Shown here piece by piece: positions 1 to 8,161 of a DNA stretch of 64,000 nucleotides (position 1 is the first letter of the stretch; each line of letters starts with the position of its first letter). Location: NCBI RefSeq assembly GCF_004327985.1, contig NZ_SJDL01000003.1, positions 124,001 through 188,000 on the forward strand, in the 5' to 3' direction. The notes under the pieces are model-generated. The model was not told where the DNA came from. It worked only from the letters and a program-made list of their open reading frames with translations, and made no database searches. The position numbers and the translations under genes are program-made. Source of the stretch: Marinobacter halodurans (GTDB lineage Bacteria > Pseudomonadota > Gammaproteobacteria > Pseudomonadales > Oleiphilaceae).

Positions 1-2554
1 GCGCGGTGACCGGCAACCCCTGCCGTTTCCGGCCAACGCCCGGCCATTGTCGGCCGGCGAATTCCAGCGCGAACTGCAGGGGCTGCAACGGATCCAGGCC
101 GAGGCGCCGGAGTCCGAACCGGCCGAATCCCTGCGCGAGCGCGTGGTGGAGCAGGTCAGGGCTTCGGGGGAAGTCGGTCTTGACGAACAGCAGCAGGAGT
201 CGCTGGACGTGGTGGACCGGTTCTTCCGCAGCGTGACCGACAGTCCGCGCCTGAACGACTCGGCGCGGCGTCAGTTACGCCAGTTGGAAGTGCCGGTGCT
301 GAAAGTGGTGTTGCGGGACAGAGCCTTCTTCGATGATCAGGCCAGCCCGGTGCGTGGCGTGATGAACCGCCTCGCCCAGCTCGGGGTGAAAGGCGGGCGG
401 CTCAACCCGGTGGTCCAGCGCCGGGTGGATGAGATGATCCAGCGCATCGTGACCGAATTCGAGCAGGACACCCGGGTATTCGAGACCATCCAGGGTGACC
501 TCGACAACCTGATTGAACGTCAGAACCTGGTCTACCGGCGCAACGTCGAGCGGGTCACTGCGGCGGCGGAAGGGGCGCAGAAGGTTTCCGAAGCCAAACG
601 GGCGGTCAGCGAACTGCTGGATCAGCGTCTCGGCGGTAAAAGGGTGCCCAAGGCGGTGGTCAGCCTGCTCAATGGCGGCTGGCGGGATCTGCTCTCGCTG
701 ACCTGGATTCGCCAGGGGGCGGACAGCCCGTTGTGGCAGGATTACCTGTCGGTCCTCGATTCCCTGCTGGCCTATGGGGAGGACCCCGAGGCCAATGTCA
801 ATCTTCCGGATCTGCTGCGGGTGATCCAGGACGGGCTGGCGTCCATTTCCAGCAATCACATGCCGTCGGCACAGATCCGGGATGAGCTGAAAGCCTTCCT
901 GGTCAAGCGCGGTGTCGAATCGTCGGAATGGGTGGATTTTCCCAAAGCCGAGACTCCGGAGCTGGCACCGGAGGACAAGGCCAGCGAGCGTCAGAAACGC
1001 AGCCTGCAACGCTGGATCGGCCGGGCCCAGCGACTGCAGCCCGGCGACTGGCTGCGCAACCAGGAAAATCCCAAAGAGCCATTCTATGTGCGCCTGGTCT
1101 GGATCGCGCGTGAGTCCAGCCGCTTCGTCTTCGTCAATCACCAGGGGATGCGGGTCGTCGAATTGGAACTGGAGCCGCTGGCGCGCCAGCTCCAGCAGGG
1201 TATCCTGGTACCGGACGGCCAGTACGAGCGGCCGTTGGTGGATGAGAGCATCGACCGCATGGTCAAGCAGGTTTACGACCAGCTGTCCTGGGTCTCCACC
1301 CACGACGAACTCACCGGCCTGCTGGCGCGGCGGGAATTCGAACGCCTCCTGGAGCAGCAACTGAGTCAGCCTTCGGATACGGCCCGGGCACTGGTGGAAA
1401 TAGACTTGCGGCAATTCCGCCTGCTCAACGACACGGCTGGTTACAAGCGGGGCGACGACGCCCTGGCACGGGTTGCCGAGTGCCTGCGCCGCCATGTGTC
1501 AGAGGACCAGCCACTGGCGCGTCTCGGTGGCAATGAGTTTGCCTTCCTGTGCGGCGAAGACCAGGCGGAACGCCTGGCCAGGGGCATGATCGAAGACATC
1601 GAGGCGCTGGATCTCGGTTTCGACGGCCGCCATTACCGGGTCAGTGCCTGCGCTGGAATCGCGCCGGTGCTGCCGGCGCTGGTGACGGCCGAGCGTTGGC
1701 TGCGAGCAGCGGATGAAGCCACCAAGGAGGCCAAGCGCCAGGGTAATGGTAAGATCGCCACCTATCGCCTGGATTCGGAGGTGCAGTCGCAACAGGAGCA
1801 GATTGCCGCACGCATTGCCGGCCTGGGCAACCTGGACGACGAACAGGTGCTGCTGCGCTGCCAGAAGATCATCCCGCTGCACCCGGCAGCGCGCATGCCG
1901 ACCCAGTATGAAATCCTGATCAGTATGTACGACGATGCCGGCAACCTGATCACGGCGGCCGAGTTCGTGCGCATGGCCGAGCGCTACAACCGGATGCAGG
2001 CGGTGGACCGCTGGGTCGTCGGCCATATGCTGGACACCCTGCGCGACAGCCGTTCCGGTGCCGGCAAGCTGGAGGGGGTGTGCATCAACTTGTCCGGCTA
2101 TTCGCTCAACGACGAATCGCTGCTGGAATTCATCTACGAGAAGCTGAGCGAAAAAGACGCACCCATCGAACGCTTCTGGTTCGAGATCACCGAGGCGGCG
2201 GCGATCCACAACCTGCAGGAAGTGGCGGATTTCATGGCGGAGATGAAGGAACTGGGCTGCCGGTTCTGCCTGGGCAACTACGGCAGTGGGCCGACATCCT
2301 ACCAGTATATGCGTGCCCTGCCGCTGGACCTGATCAAGCTCGATGGCGCCTTTACCCGCAACGTGACCCACAACGAGGCCGACCGGGCCATGGTCCGGTC
2401 CATGGTGGACATGGCCCACTACATGGGGCGGGAGGTGATCGCCTCGCAGGTGGAAGACCGGGGCACCCTGGATGCCCTGCGGGGGCAGGGTGTGGACTAC
2501 GCCCAGGGCTACATCATCGAGAAACCCCAACTGCTGCATAACGTGCTGAGCTGA
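1..2554 (+). CDS. DUF1631-GGDEF-EAL protein with degenerate catalytic sites (5' truncated by window)
   Basis: The reading frame is open to the left edge of the window, so the true start lies outside it; the TTG at 47 is not a convincing start. The long N-terminal half resembles DUF1631 (helical, with a beta-rich stretch around nt 1030-1240). A GGDEF domain follows, starting near nt 1300, and an EAL domain from about nt 1790 to the end. The GGDEF signature reads GGNEF (1526-1540), the EAL signature reads EIL (1910-1918), and the loop that normally holds the metal-binding Asp pair reads GNYGSG (2273-2290). Other EAL landmarks (INLSG, FEITE, IKLD) are kept. I infer a c-di-GMP-binding or scaffolding role rather than synthesis or breakdown. 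The family call is firm; the loss of catalysis is inferred from residues only. The next gene, at 2705, is on the same strand. Confidence 0.85.
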   Translation, partial: RGDRQPLPFPANARPLSAGEFQRELQGLQRIQAEAPESEPAESLRERVVEQVRASGEVGLDEQQQESLDVVDRFFRSVTDSPRLNDSARRQLRQLEVPVLKVVLRDRAFFDDQASPVRGVMNRLAQLGVKGGRLNPVVQRRVDEMIQRIVTEFEQDTRVFETIQGDLDNLIERQNLVYRRNVERVTAAAEGAQKVSEAKRAVSELLDQRLGGKRVPKAVVSLLNGGWRDLLSLTWIRQGADSPLWQDYLSVLDSLLAYGEDPEANVNLPDLLRVIQDGLASISSNHMPSAQIRDELKAFLVKRGVESSEWVDFPKAETPELAPEDKASERQKRSLQRWIGRAQRLQPGDWLRNQENPKEPFYVRLVWIARESSRFVFVNHQGMRVVELELEPLARQLQQGILVPDGQYERPLVDESIDRMVKQVYDQLSWVSTHDELTGLLARREFERLLEQQLSQPSDTARALVEIDLRQFRLLNDTAGYKRGDDALARVAECLRRHVSEDQPLARLGGNEFAFLCGEDQAERLARGMIEDIEALDLGFDGRHYRVSACAGIAPVLPALVTAERWLRAADEATKEAKRQGNGKIATYRLDSEVQSQQEQIAARIAGLGNLDDEQVLLRCQKIIPLHPAARMPTQYEILISMYDDAGNLITAAEFVRMAERYNRMQAVDRWVVGHMLDTLRDSRSGAGKLEGVCINLSGYSLNDESLLEFIYEKLSEKDAPIERFWFEITEAAAIHNLQEVADFMAEMKELGCRFCLGNYGSGPTSYQYMRALPLDLIKLDGAFTRNVTHNEADRAMVRSMVDMAHYMGREVIASQVEDRGTLDALRGQGVDYAQGYIIEKPQLLHNVLS

Positions 2555-2704
2555 CAGCGCGCTCCATCCCCGCTATGCTGCCCACCTTGGGCGTTGTCGA
2601 AAACGCACTGGTGCGGACATCGACCCGGCGTCGATAACACCCGGATTCCACAGACCTGTACAGGCCCGAGACGTCCCGCAGTGCGCTGCCGGGACCGGAG
2701 CGAT

Positions 2705-3571
2705 ATGTCAAAACGTCATCCCATTATTGCCGTTACCGGTTCGTCCGGCGCCGGTACCACGACCACCGGCCGGATCTTCAGCCGGATCTTCGCCAGCGAG
2801 GGCATCCGTGCCGCGCGGGTCAGCGGTGACAGCTTCCACCGTTACACCCGCGACCAGATGACGGTGCTTGCCGAGAAAGGCCGATACGGTCAACGCAACC
2901 ACTTCTCCCTGGACGCCAACCATGTCGATCGCCTGGAAGGGCTGTTCTACGACTACAGCGTCAGTGGCAGCGGCCAGTACCGCACCTACGTGCACGACGA
3001 GGATCTGCACCTGATCCGCCAGGGGTACGAGCCGGGCACCTTCACGCCCTGGGCGCCGTTGCCGTCCGACACCGACCTGCTGTTTTACGAGGGGCTGCAT
3101 GGCGGCATCGTCAGCGAGCACTACAATCTCGCCCAGTATGTCGACCTGCTGATCGGCGTGGTGCCCATCGTCAACCTGGAGTGGATGCAGAAGATCTACC
3201 GGGACACCAACGAGCGTGGCTATTCCCAGGAGGCGGTGGTCAAGACCATCATTAACCGGATGGACGCCTACGTCACCGACATCGTGCCCCAGTTCTCCCA
3301 CACCCACGTGAACTTCCAGCGGGTGCCGATGGTGGATACCTCCAACCCGTTTGTAGTCCGTGAGGTGCCCAACGACGACGAGAGCCTGATCGTCATCCGC
3401 TTCCGCGATCACCGGGATATCGATTTCCCGTACCTGTTGCAGATGATTCCCAACAGCCACATGTCGCGGCACGACACGCTGGTGATTCCGGGGACCAAGT
3501 TGCCGCTGGCGATGGATTTGATCGTGCGGCCGATGGTGCTGGAGCTGATGGCGCACAAGCAGTTCGCATAG
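2705..3571 (+). CDS. prkB: phosphoribulokinase (PrkB-like)
   Basis: This 288-residue protein is of the proteobacterial phosphoribulokinase family, which phosphorylates ribulose 5-phosphate with ATP. The P-loop is GSSGAGTTTT near residues 10-19. The family landmarks FYEGLHGG and the C-terminal NSHMSRHDTLVIPG block are present. I chose the ATG at 2705 because the protein then begins MSKRHPIIAVTGSSGAG, as in the family; an earlier in-frame start at 2594 would add a non-conserved tail. No RuBisCO gene is in the window, and such solitary prk genes are common in heterotrophic gammaproteobacteria, where the physiological role is unsettled. A palindromic element follows immediately downstream. Confidence 0.9.
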   Translation: MSKRHPIIAVTGSSGAGTTTTGRIFSRIFASEGIRAARVSGDSFHRYTRDQMTVLAEKGRYGQRNHFSLDANHVDRLEGLFYDYSVSGSGQYRTYVHDEDLHLIRQGYEPGTFTPWAPLPSDTDLLFYEGLHGGIVSEHYNLAQYVDLLIGVVPIVNLEWMQKIYRDTNERGYSQEAVVKTIINRMDAYVTDIVPQFSHTHVNFQRVPMVDTSNPFVVREVPNDDESLIVIRFRDHRDIDFPYLLQMIPNSHMSRHDTLVIPGTKLPLAMDLIVRPMVLELMAHKQFA

Positions 3572-3577
3572 GGGGGA

Positions 3578-3695
3578 GGAGCGTCTGAGGCAACGAAGGG
3601 CTGCGTTGTGCAGTACTCGCTCGTTCACCTACCAGGTAGGTATGCCTCACTCGCTGTGTGCTGTACGCCTTGCCCTTCGTCGCCTCAGACGCTCC
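3578..3695. repeat. palindromic intergenic element, copy 1
   Basis: A long imperfect palindrome. Its left arm (3578-3601, GGAGCGTCTGAGGC then AACGAAGGGC) is matched by the right arm (3672-3695, GCCCTTCGT then CGCCTCAGACGCTCC). The centre holds an ACCTACCAGGTAGGT palindrome. It lies between prkB and the terminator of the convergent pirin gene. In reverse orientation its core (GAAGGGCAAGGCG, GCATAC, CTGGTAGGTGA, AACGCAGCC) matches the element at 63250-63386, so this is a dispersed family. It could also act as a transcription or RNA-processing hairpin. Confidence 0.8.
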
Positions 3696-3765
3696 CGGAA
3701 CTCACGATAGGGCAACAGGCCAATGCGCCTCCTTACTTCTCGTTCCCTGAATTTCTATGACGCAC

Positions 3766-3795
3766 AAAAAGCGCACAGGTCGAAAACCTGTGCGC
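3766..3795 (-). terminator. intrinsic terminator of the pirin-side genes
   Basis: On the minus strand there is a perfect 10-bp stem (GCGCACAGGT paired with ACCTGTGCGC, 3771-3795), a 5-nt loop and a run of five T (3766-3770). It lies about 75 nt past the pirin stop codon. Confidence 0.85.
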
Positions 3796-3832
3796 CAAGG
3801 GGGATCACGCAGGGTTCGTGATCGACCATGAG

Positions 3833-3880
3833 CGGTCAGGCGGTCAGGCGGTCAGGCGGTCAGGCGGTCAGGCGGTCAGG
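3833..3880. repeat. octanucleotide tandem repeat, six copies
   Basis: Six perfect head-to-tail copies of CGGTCAGG (3833-3840 through 3873-3880). The array covers the last codons and the stop codon of the pirin gene (stop at 3868-3870, minus strand) and runs on into its 3' flank. Because the stop is read from the second unit encountered on the minus strand, copy-number change beyond that point would not alter the protein. Confidence 0.95.
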
Positions 3881-4713
3881 CGACCGTCGCGGTAGTCCTG
3901 CAACGCCTGTTCGATCTCCTCCCGGGTGTTCATCACGAACGGCCCGTACTGGACGATCGGTTCACCGATGGGCTTGCCGGCGATGAGCAGCAGTTGCGCG
4001 CCGTCTGCGCCGGCGGTGACGGTGATGCGGTCGCCGTCGCCCAGCACGTTGGCGGCGCTGCGCTGGAGAGCGGTGTCGCCCAGGCGGGCATCGCCTTCAT
4101 ACAGGTACAGCATCCCGTTGTGGCCTTCCGGCACCGGCAGCGTGACCTGCCCACCGGCGTCCAGGTGGATGTCGGCATAGATCGGCTGGGTGCTGCGGTC
4201 GGCGACGGCGCCGCGACGGTTTTCGCCGTCGATCGTGAGCTCACCGGCAATCAGCTTGATGCGGCCGCCATCGAAGGCAATGTCCGGGATCTGCTCCGGC
4301 TGGATGTCGCGGTAGCCGGCATCGGTCATCTTCTCCGCCGCGGGCAGGTTCAGCCACAGCTGGAAGCCGCGCATGATGCCTTCTTCCTGCTGGGGCATTT
4401 CCGAGTGGATGATGCCGCGGCCAGCGGTCATCCACTGCACGCCGCCGTTGCGCAGGTCGCCCCGGTTGCCCAGGTGATCTTCATGGAGCATGTGTCCCTC
4501 GATCATGTAGGTCACGGTCTCGAAACCCCGGTGCGGATGCGACGGGAAGCCGGCGATGTAATCCGCGGCGTCGGCCGAGCCGAACTCGTCCAGCATCAGG
4601 AAGGGGTCGAGCCGTACCGAGGGATGCTGGCCCAGCGACCGCTTGATGCGCACGCCAGCCCCGTCGGATGTCTCGGCACCCGGAATAACCTGTCTGAGGG
4701 TACGTTCTGTCAT
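3868..4713 (-). CDS. pirin family protein
   Basis: This 281-residue bicupin of the pirin family has the N-terminal cupin metal motif (FPSHPHRGFETVTYMIEG, HEDHLGNRG) near residues 55-85, the conserved GGVQWMTAGRGIIHSE block, and the smaller C-terminal cupin ending in NPG-less ...VMNTREEIEQALQDY. Pirins bind iron and some show quercetin dioxygenase activity; the physiological substrate here is unknown. The ATG at 4713 is preceded on the minus strand by GGAGGT. The azoreductase gene lies 38 nt upstream on the same strand, so the two probably form an operon ending at the terminator 3766-3795. The C-terminus lies inside an octanucleotide repeat array. Confidence 0.9.
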   Translation of the reverse strand: MTERTLRQVIPGAETSDGAGVRIKRSLGQHPSVRLDPFLMLDEFGSADAADYIAGFPSHPHRGFETVTYMIEGHMLHEDHLGNRGDLRNGGVQWMTAGRGIIHSEMPQQEEGIMRGFQLWLNLPAAEKMTDAGYRDIQPEQIPDIAFDGGRIKLIAGELTIDGENRRGAVADRSTQPIYADIHLDAGGQVTLPVPEGHNGMLYLYEGDARLGDTALQRSAANVLGDGDRITVTAGADGAQLLLIAGKPIGEPIVQYGPFVMNTREEIEQALQDYRDGRLTA

Positions 4714-4751
4714 GACTGACCTCCTTCCGCGAGGGTAAAGGACGGCCTGGA

Positions 4752-5354
4752 TCAGGCCGTCAGGGTTTCAATAGTACGCCCGGCTTCCTGCAGGGCACTC
4801 TCTTTCTTTTCGTCACCCATGTTCAGGCCCTCGGCGTAGACGAAATGCAGGTCGGTCAGACCCAGGAAGCCCAGGAACGAACGGATGTATGGCGTTTGCG
4901 AATCGTTCGGCGTGCCGGCATAGATACCGCCGCGAGCGGCCAGTACGTAAACCGGACGGTCTTCCAGCAGACCCACCGGGCCGTTTTCGGTATAGCGGAA
5001 CGTCACTCCGGACCGGGCGATGTGGTCGAAGTAGGCCTTCAGGCCGGATGGGATACCGAAGTTGTACATCGGCACACCCATGACGATCACGTCCGCGCCC
5101 CTGATTTCCTGGATCAATGAATCTGAATAATCCACCACCTGCTGCTGGTCGCCATCGCGGTCATCGGCACCGGTCAGGAAGGCACCGAAACGGGATGCGT
5201 CCAGGTGCGGGACCGGCTCGGCGGCCAGGTCGCGATAGGTGGTCTGGATCTCGCCGTGGGTTTCACGGAGTTGATCCAGCGTGCGTTTGACCAGTTGGGA
5301 TGACTGACCGTCCTGGCCAAAGATGCTTGCGGTAATGACAAGAATGTTTTTCAT
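4752..5354 (-). CDS. azoR: FMN-dependent NADH-azoreductase
   Basis: This 200-residue flavodoxin-fold oxidoreductase of the AzoR family uses NADH and FMN to reduce quinones and azo compounds. It starts MKNILVITASIFGQDGQSS; the first beta strand and phosphate-binding loop (about residues 3-17) and the GVPMYNFGIPSGLKAYFDHI segment (about 95-115), which contacts FMN, are typical. The ATG at 5354 is used because GGAGG ends 8 nt upstream; an upstream TTG at 5360 is less likely. With the downstream pirin gene this looks like a small electrophile or redox stress unit. The 154 nt upstream, back to speD, should contain its promoter. Confidence 0.9.
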   Translation of the reverse strand: MKNILVITASIFGQDGQSSQLVKRTLDQLRETHGEIQTTYRDLAAEPVPHLDASRFGAFLTGADDRDGDQQQVVDYSDSLIQEIRGADVIVMGVPMYNFGIPSGLKAYFDHIARSGVTFRYTENGPVGLLEDRPVYVLAARGGIYAGTPNDSQTPYIRSFLGFLGLTDLHFVYAEGLNMGDEKKESALQEAGRTIETLTA

Positions 5355-5469
5355 GTTCAATGCCTCCGGTGCGATGCGAAAGGTACGAGGCTATTGAACT
5401 GCGCGAGGGCAAAAGATGAAAACGGAGAATTCTGGAAGGTTTATTCAGAAAATTTGATGGATGAGGTCG

Positions 5470-5487
5470 CGCGCCCCGGAGGGCGCG
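5470..5487. terminator. GC-rich hairpin after speD
   Basis: A 7-bp stem (CGCGCCC with GGGCGCG, 4-nt loop CGGA) lies 22 nt past the speD stop. No T-run follows, so it is at best a weak or RNA-stabilising terminator. Confidence 0.3.
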
Positions 5488-5508
5488 GCATAACCGGTGT
5501 GGCGGCGC

Positions 5509-6297
5509 TTACTCCACGTTGCGGGAGTAGAAGATTTCCAGCATTTCCCGTTGCAGGCGCTCGGAGATGGACTGCGCTTCCTCCGGATCCAGGTCGCTGG
5601 CATTCACGCCGAACACGTAGTTGTCCAGGTTGAAGTTCTTGAGCTTCATCTTCGTGTGGAACAGGTTTTCCTGGTACACGTTGACGTCGATCATCTGGTA
5701 CGCGTTCTGCGTATCCTCGCTCAGGTAGTTCTGGATCGAGTTGATGTCGTGGTCGATGTAGTGCTTCTTGCCGTTGACGTCGCGGGTAAAGCCCCGGACC
5801 CGGTAGTCCACCGTCACCACATCGGAATCGAAGCTGTGGATCAGGTAGTTCAGCACTTTCAGCGGTGAAATCAGGCCGCAGGTGGACACGTCGATATCGG
5901 CCCGGAAGGTGCTGATGCCCTCGTAGGGGTGGCTCTCCGGGTAGGTGTGGACGGTCACGTGGCTTTTGTCCAGGTGCGCCACGATGGCGTCCGGCAGCGG
6001 TCCCGGGGATTCTTCGTTGTCCGTGGAACCGCCGATCTCGTGCTCGGCGATCAGCATGGTGACCGACGCGCCGTGTGGCTCGTAGTCCTGACGCGCAATG
6101 TTGAGGATGTTGGCGCCGATGATCTTGACCACGTCCGACAGGATCTGGGTCAGGCGTTCGGCGTTGTACATCTCGTCGATGTAGTCGATGTACGCCTTGC
6201 GTTGCTCTTCGGTCCGCGCGTAACAGATGTCGTAGATATTAAAGCTCAGAGACTTGGTCAGGTTATTGAAACCATGCAGCTCAAGTTTGGTTTCCAT
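5509..6297 (-). CDS. speD: S-adenosylmethionine decarboxylase proenzyme
   Basis: This 262-residue enzyme makes decarboxylated SAM for spermidine synthesis. It is a pyruvoyl enzyme: the self-cleavage pair is K111-S112 in the motif [17 protein letters not shown], the same position as in E. coli SpeD, which has about the same length. The ATG at 6297 ([20 protein letters not shown]) is chosen because it gives the family N-terminus; the open frame extends to 6390 without homology. No spermidine synthase gene is adjacent. The 281-nt stretch up to the OsmC gene contains no further gene that I can support. Confidence 0.95.
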   Translation of the reverse strand: METKLELHGFNNLTKSLSFNIYDICYARTEEQRKAYIDYIDEMYNAERLTQILSDVVKIIGANILNIARQDYEPHGASVTMLIAEHEIGGSTDNEESPGPLPDAIVAHLDKSHVTVHTYPESHPYEGISTFRADIDVSTCGLISPLKVLNYLIHSFDSDVVTVDYRVRGFTRDVNGKKHYIDHDINSIQNYLSEDTQNAYQMIDVNVYQENLFHTKMKLKNFNLDNYVFGVNASDLDPEEAQSISERLQREMLEIFYSRNVE

Positions 6298-6578
6298 CAC
6301 AGCCCCCCCGGTTAAGGAGATGAATGACAGCGGACACAAGCGCAACTGTGCCGCCAAGGCCGCCACCGGTGTCTGACCAGGATTGCTCACCTTTTGCGCA
6401 GACCGGCGGAGAGGGAGCGTATTATGCCTATCCGGTCTGTGGATGGATAGATCGCCCGCCCCCTTTTTTGTAGCGGTTTCCCGCAGTCCGTTCCCGGGCC
6501 GTTCAGCACCCGGTGACGGTCATCAAACTGTCAGGAAAACAGTGTAGTACCTGTTTCGGTATTTCTTCGATTCGGCGT

Positions 6579-7001
6579 TCAATCCGCCTCACGGATCTCG
6601 TAATCGTGGGTGATTTCCACGCCGGCCTTTTCCAGCATGATGGAGGCCGAGCAGTACTTTTCGGCGGACAGCGCCACCGCACGTTTTACAAGATTTTCCT
6701 TCAGGTTACGGCCAGTCACGATAAAGTGAAGGTGGATGCGTGTGAACACGGCCGGTACCGCGTCGGCCCGCTCAGCGGACAACTCCGCGTGGCAGTCGGT
6801 GACGTCCTGGCGGGATTTCTGCAGGATGCTCATGACATCGAACGACGAGCAGCCACCCAGACCCATCAGCAGCAGCTCCATGGGCCGCGGGCCCTTGTTC
6901 TCGCCACCGTGATCCGGCGGGCCGTCAATCTGGACGCTGTGACCGGTGCCACTGGTGGCGCGGAAGCTGACACCGCCGGTCCAGTCGATGGTTGCTTTCA
7001 T
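6579..7001 (-). CDS. OsmC/YhfA family thiol peroxidase-like protein
   Basis: A 140-residue OsmC-fold protein with both family cysteines: GLGGCSSFDV near residues 48-57 and AEKYCSASI near 113-121. OsmC proteins reduce organic hydroperoxides, but the YhfA branch has no well established substrate. It is transcribed away from the crp/vfr gene, the same arrangement as yhfA-crp in enterobacteria, which supports the YhfA assignment. The ATG at 7001 follows GGAGAGCG on the minus strand. Confidence 0.85.
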   Translation of the reverse strand: MKATIDWTGGVSFRATSGTGHSVQIDGPPDHGGENKGPRPMELLLMGLGGCSSFDVMSILQKSRQDVTDCHAELSAERADAVPAVFTRIHLHFIVTGRNLKENLVKRAVALSAEKYCSASIMLEKAGVEITHDYEIREAD

Positions 7002-7324
7002 AGTTCGCTCTCCTGTGGATAAAGGCGCATGCTACCACAGCCGCGGCAACAGGCGAGCGATCGGGCATGCCCGGCGCAAGTGGCGGAAAGTCTGGACATT
7101 TGTTCTATACTCGAAGAGCAGCCCCATCGGGCCAAGTTGCCGGACCACAGCCTTCCTGTTATAAGTGGCTCGCCACTATCGGCATGCCGGCCGGATCGTC
7201 AGAGCAAAGACTCTGGACAGGGGAGATCCGGGCACACCGGGCAACATAACAACGATCAGCCCACATGGACGCTGGGTTATTACAACAACACCGGGATTGG
7301 CCATTAAGGAGGCACAACAGCATT
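7002..7324. other. divergent intergenic region, OsmC gene / crp
   Basis: This 323-nt stretch has no supportable gene. It should hold the promoters of both flanking genes. A TATACT box is visible near 7105 and a better -35/-10 pair at 7137-7165. I see no clear TGTGA-N6-TCACA site, so autoregulation by CRP is not evident. Confidence 0.5.
7137..7165 (+). promoter_or_regulatory. candidate sigma-70 promoter of crp/vfr
   Basis: TTGCCG (7137-7142) and TATAAG (7160-7165) are separated by exactly 17 nt and point towards crp. This would give a 5' leader of about 150 nt. The call is from consensus match only. Confidence 0.35.
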
Positions 7325-7966
7325 ATGGCAACTATTCTCAGACCGGTTGAGCAGAAGACCAAGCACCTCGACTATTTCCTGTCACAATGCCACCGCCGTC
7401 GTTATCCGGCGAAGAGCACCATTATCTACGCTGGCGACAAGAGTGATTCGCTGTTCTACATCGTCAAGGGTTCCGTCACGGTCATCATCGAAGACGACGA
7501 CGGCCGCGAGATGATCATGGCGTACCTCAACGCTGGGGATTTCTTCGGCGAGATGGGGCTGTTCGACAACATGGATTCGCGCAGCGCCTGGGTCAAGGCC
7601 AAGACCGAGTGCGAAGTGGCGGAGATCAGCTATACCAAGTTCCGCGAGATCGCCCAGCAGGACCCGCGCGTGCTGTACTTCATCGGCGAGCAGATGGCCA
7701 CGCGGCTGCGTCAGACCACCCGCAAGGTGGGCGACCTGGCGTTCCTCGACGTGACCGGTCGCGTGGCGCGCACGCTGCTGGACCTGTGCAAGGAGCCGGA
7801 TGCCATGACCCATCCGGACGGCATGCAGATCAAGATCACCCGCCAGGAAATCGGCCGCATCGTCGGCTGCTCGCGGGAAATGGTCGGCCGCGTCCTCAAG
7901 ACCCTGGAAGACCAGGGGCTGGTGCAGGTCAAAGGCAAGACCATGGTGGTGTACGGCACGCGGTAG
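7325..7966 (+). CDS. crp: cAMP receptor protein / Vfr family regulator
   Basis: This 213-residue CRP-family regulator has an N-terminal cyclic-nucleotide domain (about residues 15-125) with the cAMP phosphate-binding segment GEMGLFD...RSAWV, a dimerisation helix, and a C-terminal winged helix-turn-helix whose recognition helix ([19 protein letters not shown]) is almost that of E. coli CRP. The ATG at 7325 follows AAGGAGG at 7307-7313; the frame is open further upstream but without homology. It probably controls catabolic and surface-associated functions, as CRP/Vfr does in relatives. It is divergent from the OsmC gene, and an intrinsic terminator follows. Confidence 0.95.
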   Translation: MATILRPVEQKTKHLDYFLSQCHRRRYPAKSTIIYAGDKSDSLFYIVKGSVTVIIEDDDGREMIMAYLNAGDFFGEMGLFDNMDSRSAWVKAKTECEVAEISYTKFREIAQQDPRVLYFIGEQMATRLRQTTRKVGDLAFLDVTGRVARTLLDLCKEPDAMTHPDGMQIKITRQEIGRIVGCSREMVGRVLKTLEDQGLVQVKGKTMVVYGTR

Positions 7967-7986
7967 CGCCGACCCATGGTTTTGGG

Positions 7987-8012
7987 AAAAACGGGCTACG
8001 GCCCGTTTTTTT
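7987..8012 (+). terminator. intrinsic terminator of crp
   Basis: ACGGGC, loop TACG, GCCCGT, then seven T in a row (8006-8012), preceded by A residues that can extend the stem. It lies 20 nt after the crp stop. Confidence 0.9.
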
Positions 8013-8050
8013 GTGGGTAGCTGTCGTGGGAGCCTCTGTACATCTCCTGA

Positions 8051-8142
8051 TGTAGCAGACGCTTCAGCTTCTGAGCAGGCCGCAGGCCTGCCGATACCGC
8101 CAGGGGGCCTGCGGCCCCTCCGAAGCTAAAGCGTCGGCTACA
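8051..8142. repeat. palindromic intergenic element (TGTAGC type)
   Basis: Imperfect inverted repeat with arms TGTAGCAGACGCTTCAGCTTC (8051-8071) and its near reverse complement (8122-8142), 19 of 21 positions pairing. The interior has further GC-rich pairing between the GCAGGCCGCAGGCCTG and GGGCCTGCGGCCCC segments. It sits between the crp terminator and the 3' end of the convergent GH84 gene. Its form is that of a dispersed REP-like element. Confidence 0.75.
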
Positions 8143-8161
8143 CAAAACGGCGGCATTTCCC

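Noticed and set aside
3833-3880. Phase-variation switch in pirin
   Set aside because: The stop codon lies in the gene-proximal part of the array, so gain or loss of distal units would not change the frame; no promoter lies in the array.
7081-7324. Short overlapping plus-strand frames ahead of crp
   Set aside because: They overlap one another, lack ribosome sites and homology, and sit in the promoter region.
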